From: Conidiobolus incongruus B7586
Taxonomy: Eukaryota; Entomophthoromycota; Entomophthoromycetes; Entomophthorales; Conidiobolaceae
Length of the DNA stretch: 17,376 nt
NCBI GenBank assembly: GCA_000697335.1
Contig: JNEM01006256.1
Coordinates: forward strand, 1 to 17,376
Direction of reading: 5' to 3'
The translations under genes and the position numbers were made by a program. The notes under the pieces were generated by a model, which was given only the letters and a program-made list of their open reading frames with translations, was not told the origin of the DNA and did not search any database. Positions 8,961 to 17,376 of this stretch are shown here, one piece after another (within the stretch, counting starts at the first letter, position 1; every line of letters begins with the position of its first letter).

Positions 8961-10319
8961 TTATTCTATTATTTTACAGCGAATATCTAAAACGTCATGA
9001 TTGACCTTAGAGGCATAGTCTTTTACTAAAAATCTATTGACACAATCTATATACCATTAACCTTGTTTGCGTAATTTAAATAAATTTGCCAAGTCATTGA
9101 GAATAGACGCTACTTCCTCATCCTCTTCTCCTATTGTAATATTATAGTACAAAGGCAGGTAACCACCATCTTGAGAATGGATAGCTTGAACCGCAAGGGG
9201 ATATCCTTGTTTACAATCTGGAGTGAGTCCCATATTCATATTGTATACCCTACCTTTGTATTGGTTCAAGTACCATTCGTTATAGCCAATAAATATGTGA
9301 AGCTTGGTTCTTTCAAGATCTTGCTTTAAATTGAAATTTGAATCTAGTTGAATAAATTGATTAACATGCTTTCATCCAAGCTTTTCACTCTAATCATCTT
9401 GTAATAAATTTTGCTGATCTTCCAGATTTATTTGATAAAGTAGCTTGTTTTTAACCGCGCTTTTAATCATTCCCATCACTAACCAAATATTCCATTCACA
9501 GCTTAAAACCATTCTGACATAAGAGTGGATTGGATATGGGAAAGTATACTATTCCCCAATATAAATCACGAACCACATTATTTTCGCAATTGAAAAGGTG
9601 ATTTTGCCTATGAATCCTAAGTTTTTCATTGATGCTTCCTGTGTTGAACATAGTATGAAGCGGTAACCAGACACACCACAAATAATTATGATATTAATGG
9701 AAAAATCCACCTTCTTCTGAAGAAGCATTGGGAGTGGTTGACCAAACAGATTCAAAAAGTGGTTGGATCATTGATCGACACAAGAAATCATGCCCAAGAG
9801 ATATGGATTTTAGTAGCAAAGTGATCTGGTTGAAGAATAAGCGAAACAACCAAGTCAAAGTAATGATAAAATACTTCTTTGTCTGTATTGTTTGAGTTAG
9901 AGTTATTTGTCTGGATAGACTGATAAACTAGAATCCAGTCATCGCTGATATAAGATCTGGATGGGAACAGTACAAACTTATATTGCTTCCACTTAAACGG
10001 GATTTCTGGAATGTTTTAAATTTCGGATAAAACTGTATAAATTCGGTAGTTGCTGTGATCATCTTTTGGTTGGGAGATATTGAAACCAGATTGATTGCAT
10101 GAGGTAAATTATTAGATTTAACATTTTAAAATATGTAAGAGAGGTGTTTTGAGTTTTGTAAATTGAATCAGAAATATCTATAGTAGTGTTAATGGCTTTG
10201 ATTAACCAAGTTAATTTATCAAGTTCCTGTGATTGAAAAGATGATATTTTGCTGAGTTTATTCCTTTACTTTAATTGATCAAGTATATTTTTCCATTTTT
10301 TACAATTATGGCTAGAATT
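8961..10319 (-). pseudogene. unrecognised broken gene, about 430 codons
   Basis: A 1.36-kb stretch on the minus strand is markedly GC-richer than its surroundings and reads as protein in segments, interrupted about half a dozen times by stops or frame changes. Segments in order include ELDKLTWLIKAINTTIDISD, then IPFKWKQYKFVLFPSRSY, DDWILVYQSIQ, FYHYFDLVVSLILQPD, HDFLCRSMIQPLFESVW, LHTMFNTGSINEKLRIHR, NVVRDLYWGIVYFP and near the end YNMNMGLTPDCKQGYPLAVQ. The longest clean stretch (9057-9269) runs to a stop, and coding-like sequence continues beyond it to 8961. I see no signal peptide, membrane segment or catalytic motif I can name. The WKQYKFVLFP segment faintly recalls MATH-like beta domains, but that is a weak resemblance. 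A decayed host gene is the simplest reading. Its ends are approximate. Confidence 0.5.
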
Positions 10320-10789
10320 AGCTAAATATACACTATCAATCCGATTTTAAAAATATATCTTACATCATCTCATATACTTTCCACAAATGAAAAAATTTCG
10401 GGATAATCTTTTTGAAGCGCCAATGATATATCATGTGAATTATACAGTATATTATGAATTCTGTTATTCTTGGGTCAATAAAAATATAACAATTATTTTG
10501 AATAATGTTCAAATCAAACATTTTTAAATTATAATAAATTTTCATCTATCTTTGAAATAATATATCCCTGTATAATTGTTCTCAATTGATTACTGAATGA
10601 ATTGAATTATATTAATTTTGTGTTTAATCTTTAATTAGTATCTTTAACATGATAAAAATATATCATTACTTATATTAAATTTAGTTTTAACAATGATAAT
10701 CTATATATATATATATATATATATATATTTAATATTACCCATTCTAACAAATGGTTAAAACATAAATCATCGCAAGCTATTGAGTTTTT
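10320..10789. other. AT-rich spacer with TA microsatellite
   Basis: Upstream flank of the broken minus-strand gene. It includes the dinucleotide repeat at 10702-10728. A 61-codon minus-strand frame at 10360-10545 is composed of AT-rich codons only and is not supported as a gene. Confidence 0.5.
10702..10728. repeat. (TA)n dinucleotide microsatellite
   Basis: Thirteen and a half uninterrupted TA units. This is a simple-sequence repeat likely to vary in length between strains. Confidence 0.95.
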
Positions 10790-10999
10790 ATGAATTTAAC
10801 AATGATCAATAATAAATTGTCAAAATATAAATTATATAATCAAATAATTCCATAAATTAATAATTTTTCAATTAAATGTAAATTACCCAAACAAAATATA
10901 AATACTGAGAAATTTATATTCGACCCACTCAACATTGAAACAGAAAAGCTTCCGGAATCATCCGACTCTAAAAACAGTCCTCAAAATCAAATAACATAA
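10790..10999 (+). pseudogene. possible small split gene, unrecognised
   Basis: One reading frame runs from ATG at 10790 (second ATG in frame at 10802) to TAA at 10997-10999, 70 codons, with a single internal TAA at 10853-10855. The first part is basic and hydrophobic (KLSKYKLYNQIIP), as in a mitochondrial presequence. The last part (FDPLNIETEKLPESSDSKNS) is acidic and much less AT-biased than the spacer. I recognise no family. It may be a decayed small gene, a terminal exon of a gene whose splice sites I did not find, or chance. Confidence 0.25.
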
Positions 11000-11769
11000 T
11001 ATTATTCAAACTAAAAAGAAAATTCTGTGGTATATAATTATAGATACTATTTAAATGAATATAACTAAATATTTTAATATACTTATATATTCCTTTTCTA
11101 TACTAATAAATAATATCTATTAAATGATTTGTTTTTCAAAAAGGAGAAAGGATAAAGTTTGGAATATACAATATTTATAACTAAAATGTGGTTAAAATTT
11201 GCAAAATAAACAAAAATTTATATGAAATGAAAAATATTTCATATTTGATTTGAATTATTAACTGCTGAATGACCAGAATATATAGCTAATAAAATTTTAT
11301 TAATAATAACTGAGAATTATAATTCATTTAATAACCTCAAATGATTTTCTAAGTAGTTGATATGATAATAATACCATAATGTAAAATCTAAATAATAAAG
11401 GTAGCTTATTTCAAGATATCACAAGATGTTCATACAATAAGAACTTATCAATGATATCAAAATTATGATATACTATTGATATTTATAAAAACCTTGTTAA
11501 ATAGGAAGGTTAATAATAAGATATAATAAGATATGGCTAACTAAATAATTGGAGCATTTTTTATCTAACTGCATATAACTGATTTAATTATAACCAATTT
11601 AATTTTTTAATGTATCCATTGGTTCATTAATATTTTATAAGTAAATATCAGATATATAATAGTATTATTGAAATTTTTTCAAATTATAAATATACATTTT
11701 ACATAACAATAAATATTATAATCTTATAGTTAATGTTTTGAATTAATATAAATTAAATAGACTGAACTA
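11000..11769. other. AT-rich intergenic region
   Basis: Nothing supportable as a gene on either strand: long A/T runs, frequent stops in all frames, and no tRNA-like or repeat structure. Confidence 0.5.
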
Positions 11770-12092
11770 TCATCCCATAACGATTCTATCCCGATACTTC
11801 ATGTTATCAATATCGGCTTTCATTCGGGCATCATAATTCAATTTCAAATATAATGAATCATTATCATTCAGAATTGTATCAAATCTAGATACTAATCCAA
11901 ATCTCCCTAGACCAATTAATTATATTTACATCTCTAATGTCTCTTATTGGCTTGTTGGATGAGAATTTTTATTGAACCGGAATAGGTTTGAGGAAAAATA
12001 TGTAAATTTGACTGAAAAAGTGTAACAGAGTACAATCTTTGATTAAACTCCTTGTTATCTATCCCAACATTTATCACCCAACTCAATTTTTG
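11770..12092 (-). pseudogene. possible minus-strand gene, two coding-like segments
   Basis: Two stretches read as protein on the minus strand. The 3' one (11906 to 11770) follows a TCTAG acceptor and gives 44 residues ending in TGA, including SLYLKLNYDARMKADIDNMK and RDRIV. The 5' one (12092 to 11937) is an open frame of 52 codons including LYSVTLFQSNLHIFPQTYS and ends at TAG. The two join in phase if a 70-nt intron (donor GTTCAA) is assumed. No convincing ATG is visible, and the region overlaps the probable promoter of the plus-strand gene at 12182. I recognise no family. GC content is higher than in the neighbouring spacer, but promoters here are also GC-richer. Confidence 0.3.
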
Positions 12093-12125
12093 TTATGACC
12101 TTACGATTTTTCCCTTATATGTCAC

Positions 12126-12134
12126 TATAAAAAA
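12126..12134 (+). promoter_or_regulatory. TATA box of the small acidic protein gene
   Basis: TATAAAAAA lies 48 bp before the ATG at 12182, flanked by GC-containing sequence (CAC and CCTTG), so it stands out from the background. This spacing predicts a leader of only about 20 nt. An inverted CCAAT box (ATTGG) at 11946-11950 is a further candidate element. Confidence 0.55.
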
Positions 12135-12181
12135 CCTTGATTCCCCACATACACCATTGTTTTATTTAGTCAATTTGTAAC

Positions 12182-12424
12182 ATGTATACTCTTGAAGGTG
12201 CTGAACTCAGTCGCTCTAACAGCTTTATGAGATTGGACAATGCTATCGAATGGACCCATTCCTCAGAATCTTTACTTTCTCTAGCCGAAGAAGCAGAGAA
12301 CGATACCGAAGTCCTCCCTGTCCACCCTCTTGTTGAACAAGAAGAGGCTGAAGAAGAGTCTGCTATTTGGAATCCCACTACTGCATTAAGCATTCTTGTA
12401 TTATTGTCTTCCTTTTTGCTCTAA
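12182..12424 (+). CDS. small acidic protein with hydrophobic C-terminus
   Basis: An intronless 80-residue ORF from ATG to TAA. Residues 1-62 are soluble and strongly acidic in the second half (AEEAENDTEVL, EQEEAEEESA). Residues 63-80 (WNPTTALSILVLLSSFLL) are hydrophobic and end the protein, as in a tail-anchored protein, although about 14 strongly hydrophobic residues is short for a membrane anchor. There is no N-terminal signal peptide. A strong TATA box 48 bp upstream and an AATAAA downstream near 12494 suggest a genuine, possibly highly expressed gene. I do not recognise the family. The opposite strand has an overlapping ORF (12166-12393) of less natural, Ser-rich composition, taken as a shadow. 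Confidence 0.55.
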   Translation: MYTLEGAELSRSNSFMRLDNAIEWTHSSESLLSLAEEAENDTEVLPVHPLVEQEEAEEESAIWNPTTALSILVLLSSFLL

Positions 12425-12878
12425 CTCTGCTCCCGGTATTTTATTTTAACTCTTTTATTTAACTAATAACTTGAAATCTTTGTACATTATTTTAATAAAA
12501 TACATTCGAAATTAAAAGATTTGAAGATAGAGGTAATATATTAAGGCAGAAGGTTAAATTTACTCTATTTTATTTATGTTGATATGATTTAGTCAAATCA
12601 TTAATTATATCTATTAATTTTGAATATTTAGTGTCTTTGAAATATATTCCAATATATAAGATACTATTCAATATTTTAAATTTCTTTTCACTATTCTGTA
12701 CTAGTAAATTTAAGCCACTCTACTTTCTACAAATCTCTCAGACGATCCCATAATTATTTATATGAATATATATAACCATTAATTATGAGATGTGAGTTGA
12801 ATAACAATAAGTCCATTTGATCAAAATAAATTATATATCTTAGCTCCTAATATTAATCATTTTCAATTATTATGATAG
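12425..12878. other. AT-rich spacer upstream of the ING gene
   Basis: The 3' flank of the small acidic gene and the presumed 5' region of the ING-family gene. A candidate first coding exon, ATGAGAT followed by GTGAGT, lies near 12785-12791, but its phase does not fit the next exon. Nothing else is recognisable. Confidence 0.4.
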
Positions 12879-13982
12879 ATACCAGAAAAGATAAAAGTAT
12901 GTCATTTTATAATTTACTGTTAATATAAGCTCATTAATATATTAATCTGAGTTTATCAATTATAAATTTTGTTTAAACAGGATAACAATATCAATTTTTT
13001 TACAAATGTAGAAACCAAACAATTTGATACCTCTTTCAAAACCAAATTAAAGCAAATGGAAAAATGGAATTTCGATTATTCTCGTAATACTCATACATTA
13101 GTTAAAAACGTTTTGTTTAATATACTGCGCTATAGGTCAAAATTCAGACGCTTTAAAAATTATAAAAGAATTCATAGATAAGTATGATAGTGATAGCGAA
13201 AGTGAATCCTTAAATAGATTAAACAATATTGTTGAAACTTTACAATCCCTTAGCGGGTCCATTCATCACAAACTTAATTCTCACAGGAGAGCTTGGATTT
13301 AGTAAGTATTCTATTTTTTTAAAATATTTTTTAACCAAAATCAAATAGGTAAATGACCTTAATTTTGAACTCAATCAAACAAAACTCGATTATCTATTAC
13401 AAGACAATATATTAACTTCTGATTCATCCAGCTCTGATAATTCTGATACCACTTTGACAAGTAACCATTCTCTACAAATGGAATTGTCTCATTTATCAAG
13501 TAAAGTTATTATCAGTTTTTGAAATTCCCTCTAATTTTTGAAATAGCATCCAATTCCCATAAGCAATCCAGAAAAATTGTTAACCATGATTCGACTAGCT
13601 CTGATGACAATGATCTTGAAGGTGAGCAAATGAGCCCTGTCCATTCATTAACTAGTTTGAAGAGGACTAGGTACTTTCAAATTTTATCATTTATATTTCA
13701 AATCCGGTTATTAATTTTCAATTTAGAGAACAACGAGCAGATAGTGTCAACTCAGACGAAGTTACTTATTGCTATTGTAAGCAAATATCATACGGTGAAA
13801 TGGTTGCTTGTGATGGACCTGATGTAAATTTAAGCTATTTACCATTGATGATTTTATAACACTGATTTTTCTAGTGTGAGATTGAATGGTTCCACTATCC
13901 CTGTGTAGATCTTAGATCCCAACCCAAAGGCAAATGGTATTGCAGAGAATGCTCGGAACTACTACATAAGGATAAACAATGA
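12879..13982 (+). CDS. ING-family PHD-finger chromatin protein, N-terminal frame unresolved
   Basis: The 3' half is clean: exons 13349-13499, 13547-13670, 13727-13823 and 13875-13982 join in phase and end in TGA. They encode an ING PHD finger with all C4HC3 ligands (YCYC, ACDGPDC, FHYPC, YCREC) and the H3K4me3-binding aromatic and acidic positions (Y, GEM, CD, EWFH). The linker is Ser/acidic. Upstream, 12879-12896 (IPEKIK) and 12981 onward (DNNINFFTNVETKQ) match the spacing of the ING N-terminal helices (LP.E.QRN...REL). That frame gives way to another about 13100-13140, and a third frame is needed to enter the exon at 13349 through the GTAAGT donor at 13302. ING proteins recruit histone acetyltransferase or deacetylase complexes to H3K4me3. 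Either small indels break the N-terminal half, or the splicing there is not the one I modelled. The start codon is unknown. Confidence 0.75.
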
Positions 13983-14479
13983 ACCATACTTCACCTATTC
14001 ATTATATGCTATCTCACTCAAATACCATTTGTATTGCTTTCCCTTCTTTGCAGATGACGCACTAATATAGGTTAATTTCTACTATGGTTAATAATTTCTT
14101 GTTTTGATGATATTCTCTCCTCTCAGGGTTATGTATATTATATAAATATCTTATATTCTTTCAATTTATTGTCATTATTACTCTATGGTTTAATTAGCAA
14201 TAAATGTTAGAGGATCTTTTAATATTATCAAATCTAGACCAAGCATATCATATAGTAATTATATATTTTAATAATAATTATACAATTAATTCTTAATTTA
14301 AATATTCTTCAAAATCTAATATGTATTAAACATGAACTAAAACTAATTATTTGATGTTAAGATAGGCTATTCATACAATTTATAATTAAATAATAAAGTG
14401 TATTTAAGATCAATTCTCACTTAAAACATTTCCAAAGATAATGTAAACAATCATTCTATAATTCTACCGATTGCTAGTA
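13983..14479. other. AT-rich intergenic region
   Basis: The 3' flank of the ING gene. I see no open frame with protein-like composition and no RNA gene. Confidence 0.5.
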
Positions 14480-14835
14480 CTAAGTAGATTATAGGAAAGG
14501 GAGCGGCTTTCTTGTGGTTTATTTGGTAATTTTGGTTAAGATATTTTATTAGAGTTTTCTAAGGATTTCATGGGCTTCACAGAAGACAGGAGGTGATGTT
14601 GGAAATGTGCCAGGAAGTTAGTTCTTTCATGGACCATTCGTCAGCCGTAGATGGTGTAAAGAAATATGTTTGGTCTTAAGAAAAGCGAAATCTTCAAGTG
14701 GTATGATAAGTATTCTGAGGCTATATCTCTATAAGATAACAGATTTCGAGGTGAAGTTGGTCGGGCGAATTACTTCCTAAGTAACCACAATACATTCCGA
14801 ATTTCGCAGATTTTCAATGCTCTACAACTCATAAG
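14480..14835. other. GC-richer island, identity unknown
   Basis: About 350 bp with clearly higher GC than the spacers on both sides. Plus-strand frames give protein-like pieces such as RQEVMLEMCQEVSSFMDHSS and EIFKWYDKYSEAIS, then RANYFLSNHNTFRISQIFNA, in shifting frames. The minus strand also has a stretch open for about 40 codons. No start, splice pattern or known motif ties them together. It is best read as a decayed coding fragment (host or mobile element) or, less likely, a structured RNA gene. No match to the conserved blocks of spliceosomal U RNAs, 5S rRNA or tRNA was seen. Confidence 0.35.
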
Positions 14836-16131
14836 GCTATAATTTTTATTGAATTTCAAATGAGTATTTACATTAATATTATTTGTACACTTTAGACAAA
14901 ACAATACATTTTATTCCATATTGTAATCTTAAAATTTTATGTTGTAATGTAATCAAATTCTATATTTATTTAAAAAATAGATTGCTTTTTTATAATATTA
15001 CAATCTAATATTCTTATATTTGAAATTGTTGTATTAAAAAACAATAAGTACAGAATATCAATAAATGGATTGAAATTAAGTGTTATCTAAAATTTATAAC
15101 ATAATTCATATTTGATTGTCCTACAATGATATGAACTAAAGATATTCATTGATAGTAATATAGCATCAAAAATTATGAATTATATTCTTAAAATCAACAT
15201 ACCATACATGCGATTACATATCATTATTTCTTTCTAACATAATGATGAATTGCTATCATTAAATCTAGATTTATGAATTGAAAGTTTATATATACTCAAT
15301 ATAATACACGCCAGTAAAGAAATAGCTTTTATAGTAATTAAACATTATCAATTATTGTAACAAGATATAAGAAATTTATAACATTATCTTTAATATAATT
15401 GTGATTTTATATTTAATGCTAAAACATATTTGGTCAAAATAAAAAAAATCACTATATGTATGAATTTAAAAAATATAAGGTTTCTATAAAAACAATTATA
15501 CTCTAAATAGTCTTTATTATAGTTTATTTTTTTGATACGATATAGATACTTTAATGTGATAATTAATAAAGAATTCATAATCATATGTTTTCTGGATATA
15601 GATATATTATAATGGTTTTTTAGATTTATTATCATTGATATCAAATCAAAATATTTTATTGCTTAATATTATTGTTTATATATCACTAGTGCTCTGAAGG
15701 TTTGATTTATTTTAATATTTCATATTTTTATTCAACTATAATATTGGTTTAATCACAATCAATACTACACACTAATAAGATTTATCAAGATTTTTCACTT
15801 TCCGAGTTTTTTAAATTATAACTAATAATATTATCAATTATATTATCAAGTATCATATAATAAATTTTAAAATGATATTGTTAAGTATTATTAATTGGAT
15901 GATATACAAGATTTCAAATTTCTTTATTTTTATCAATCTTAAAATCAGCTGGTTTAAAAACATTTTTAATTGAATAATCTTTAAAGTCAAATCTATCAAA
16001 CTATTATAATCTAATTAGAGAGGTTTGAAGTAAAATAATAAAATCCCATAATTTTATTTATGGCCATATTTTTATATATTTTGTTACAATTCGTGTTATA
16101 GTTAGCCACATTGAATGTAGTATTTAACTAA
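14836..16131. other. 1.3-kb AT-rich intergenic region
   Basis: Almost pure AT-rich spacer. A minus-strand frame at 15390-15644 consists only of Ile/Asn/Lys/Tyr/Phe-type AT codons and is not supported. The last 50 bp are slightly GC-richer and should contain the leader of the XRCC3-like gene. Confidence 0.55.
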
Positions 16132-17215
16132 ATGAGTTCAAAATTACCTGTGTACACTGATATCAATCAAATTACCCAAGGACCTTTTCATATTAATGAT
16201 CAATATAATGCTTTTGATTCCCTGAAAGATACTTATTATCTTTCTACTGGTTTAGAACATCTGGATGATTTGCTCACGGGAGGTATCCCTAATTATGGCT
16301 TAACTGAAATATTTGGCAAAAGGTTTATAATCTACATATCGTTATATTTCATTTAATTCATAAATGATATATTATAGCTCATCAGGTAAAACACAATTTG
16401 CTCTTCAGCTATGTCTTCAATGCCAATTACCATTATCAATCGGTGGTTTTGGAAAAGGTAAAATTAAATTGAAATTTTTTAAACAAAATTAACTTAAAAT
16501 TTGCTTACTAGACTGTGTATATATCTCTACAGATCAGCCATTTCCATCTCAGAGATTATTTGAACTTGCTGATTATTTTGTCCAAAGGTATAAGACAGTA
16601 ATAGAAAATTGGGAAGGTGAATTTAATTCCCATGCACTCTGTTCGAGAGTTCACACAATCTATGCAAATTCAGTAGAAAAACAAGACCATGTCATAGACA
16701 ACCTACTTCCTCAATTCTTGAATAGTCAGTCCATTGGCTTAGTGATCATAGATTCAGTTACATCCAATTTTAAAGATATTAATGATCCTAATGAAAAGGT
16801 GCAACGAATCAATAGTCTGATTAAATCATTGAGAGAACTTGGAAAAGCCCATAAAATTGCTATTGTTTGCATCAATCAAATTGTTGATGTAATTTCTGAT
16901 GATGGCAATACTGATATTGAATGGGATGATCATTCTGATGATATAATAGAATTACCGAAAGAAAAGCACTTTGAGGTGTATAATGAATATAATCCACTTC
17001 GCACTAGTGTATTTGATCAATTGTATGCACCTTTGAAAGTCAATTTTACCCCTGCTTTAGGTCTTACTTGGTCTGCTCAAATCAACACTCGAATTTTAAT
17101 ATTACGAGATGCTCACCAAAACAAGCGTAAAGCAATTTTTATTAACAGCTCTGTTGAATATCCAAAAGGTGTAAGTTTTACTATTGAACCAGAAGGTTTA
17201 ATTCAGATTGATTGA
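16132..17215 (+). CDS. XRCC3: XRCC3/Rad57-type RAD51 paralog
   Basis: Three exons (16132-16322, 16378-16457, 16512-17215) with 55- and 54-nt introns join to 324 residues plus TGA (human XRCC3 has 346). After a short N-terminal region comes the RecA-fold core: LSTGLEHLDDLLTGGIP (37-53), Walker A GKSSSGKT (62-69), then TQFALQLCLQ, VYISTDQPFP, and Walker B LVIIDS (167-172). INQI and PALGLTWSAQINTRI lie where XRCC3 has INQV and PALGITWANQL, which separates it from RAD51/DMC1. A Ser/Asp-rich acidic insert (DDGNTDIEWDDHSDDIIELP) precedes the last block. RAD51 paralogs bind ATP and assist loading of RAD51 on single-stranded DNA during homologous recombination in the nucleus. All reading-frame joins are clean and the ATG is the first in frame. 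Rad57 of yeasts is the same branch, so the symbol is by animal orthology. Confidence 0.9.
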
Positions 17216-17376
17216 TATTTTTAATCCTAATTTTAAATGCCAAATTTTTAATATTATCTTAAATTTGAAGAAATGGGAAATTTTTTAATTTCTTATTTTT
17301 CAAACATATTATTAGTTTTAAATAAATATATATATATAAAATAAATAAGAAATTATAAGTTTTTAAATTATATATA
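17216..17376. other. AT-rich 3' flank
   Basis: Downstream flank of the XRCC3-like gene to the end of the window. It contains AATAAATA-type motifs that could serve as polyadenylation signals, and no further gene is visible. Confidence 0.4.

Noticed and set aside
7815-10319. Reassigned stop codons (TAA or TAG read as sense)
   Set aside because: The intact genes in the window contain no internal TAA, TAG or TGA, and they end in all three codons at the expected C-termini (TAG for GDPase, TAA for Gtr2, TGA for the KAT14-like and XRCC3-like genes).
10360-10545. 61-codon minus-strand ORF upstream of the broken gene
   Set aside because: AT-biased chance frame that does not join in phase with the coding-like segments below 10319.
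12166-12393. 75-codon minus-strand ORF overlapping the small acidic gene
   Set aside because: It mirrors the acidic codons of the plus-strand gene as Ser/Arg runs, and the TATA box and downstream AATAAA support the plus strand.
13081-13101. 18-nt intron GTAATACTCATACATTAG in the ING gene
   Set aside because: It has intron-like ends, but its length is a multiple of three, so it does not resolve the frame change, and it is far shorter than any intron confirmed here.
13519-13827. 102-codon plus-strand ORF in the ING gene
   Set aside because: It runs through two introns of the ING gene in frames that the PHD coding sequence does not use. It is a shadow of exons 13547-13670 and 13727-13823.
14480-14835. 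Identification as a specific transposon or LTR element
   Set aside because: No terminal repeats, catalytic motif or recognisable reverse transcriptase or transposase signature was found. The pieces are too short to name a family.
15390-15644. 84-codon minus-strand ORF
   Set aside because: AT-codon composition only, in a pure spacer region, with no promoter or motif.

Overview
This window is nuclear DNA from a very AT-rich eukaryote with small introns. I infer an early-diverging fungus, with no lineage assigned. Evidence: introns of about 46-63 nt with GT..AG ends and CTAAT-like branch sites, AT-rich spacers, and a gene set of Golgi nucleoside diphosphatase, Gtr2/RagC GTPase, KAT14-like PHD protein, Gos1 SNARE, ING PHD protein and XRCC3-type RAD51 paralog. 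TAA, TAG and TGA all end intact genes, so the standard code applies.

Layout. 685-2094 (+) is an intact, intronless GDA1/CD39 nucleoside phosphatase with a 16-bp palindrome and a hexanucleotide repeat in its promoter. 2323-3919 (-) is a ten-exon Gtr2/RagC gene, convergent with it. After a 1.5-kb spacer, 5460-6866 (+) is a six-exon KAT14-like protein that has the PHD-like finger and the following conserved domain but no acetyltransferase. 7815-8691 (-) is a five-exon Gos1/GS28 SNARE gene carrying two in-frame stops and a frameshift. 8961-10319 (-) is an unrecognised gene with about half a dozen interruptions. 12182-12424 (+) is a small acidic protein with a hydrophobic tail and a clear TATA box. 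12879-13982 (+) is an ING-family gene whose PHD half is clean while its N-terminal half does not stay in one frame. 16132-17215 (+) is an intact three-exon XRCC3/Rad57-type recombinase paralog. Weaker coding-like traces lie at 4643-4789, 10790-10999, 11770-12092 and 14480-14835.

The genes form no operon or single pathway. They are ordinary housekeeping genes for Golgi glycosylation and traffic, TORC1 nutrient sensing, chromatin reading and homologous recombination. Two patterns stand out. Three unrelated genes share an initial coding exon of exactly six bases followed by a phase-0 intron. Disrupted genes also cluster between about 7.8 and 13.3 kb, with intact genes on both sides. No tRNA, rRNA, CRISPR array or complete mobile element was found. 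I did not find a convincing new multi-gene system.
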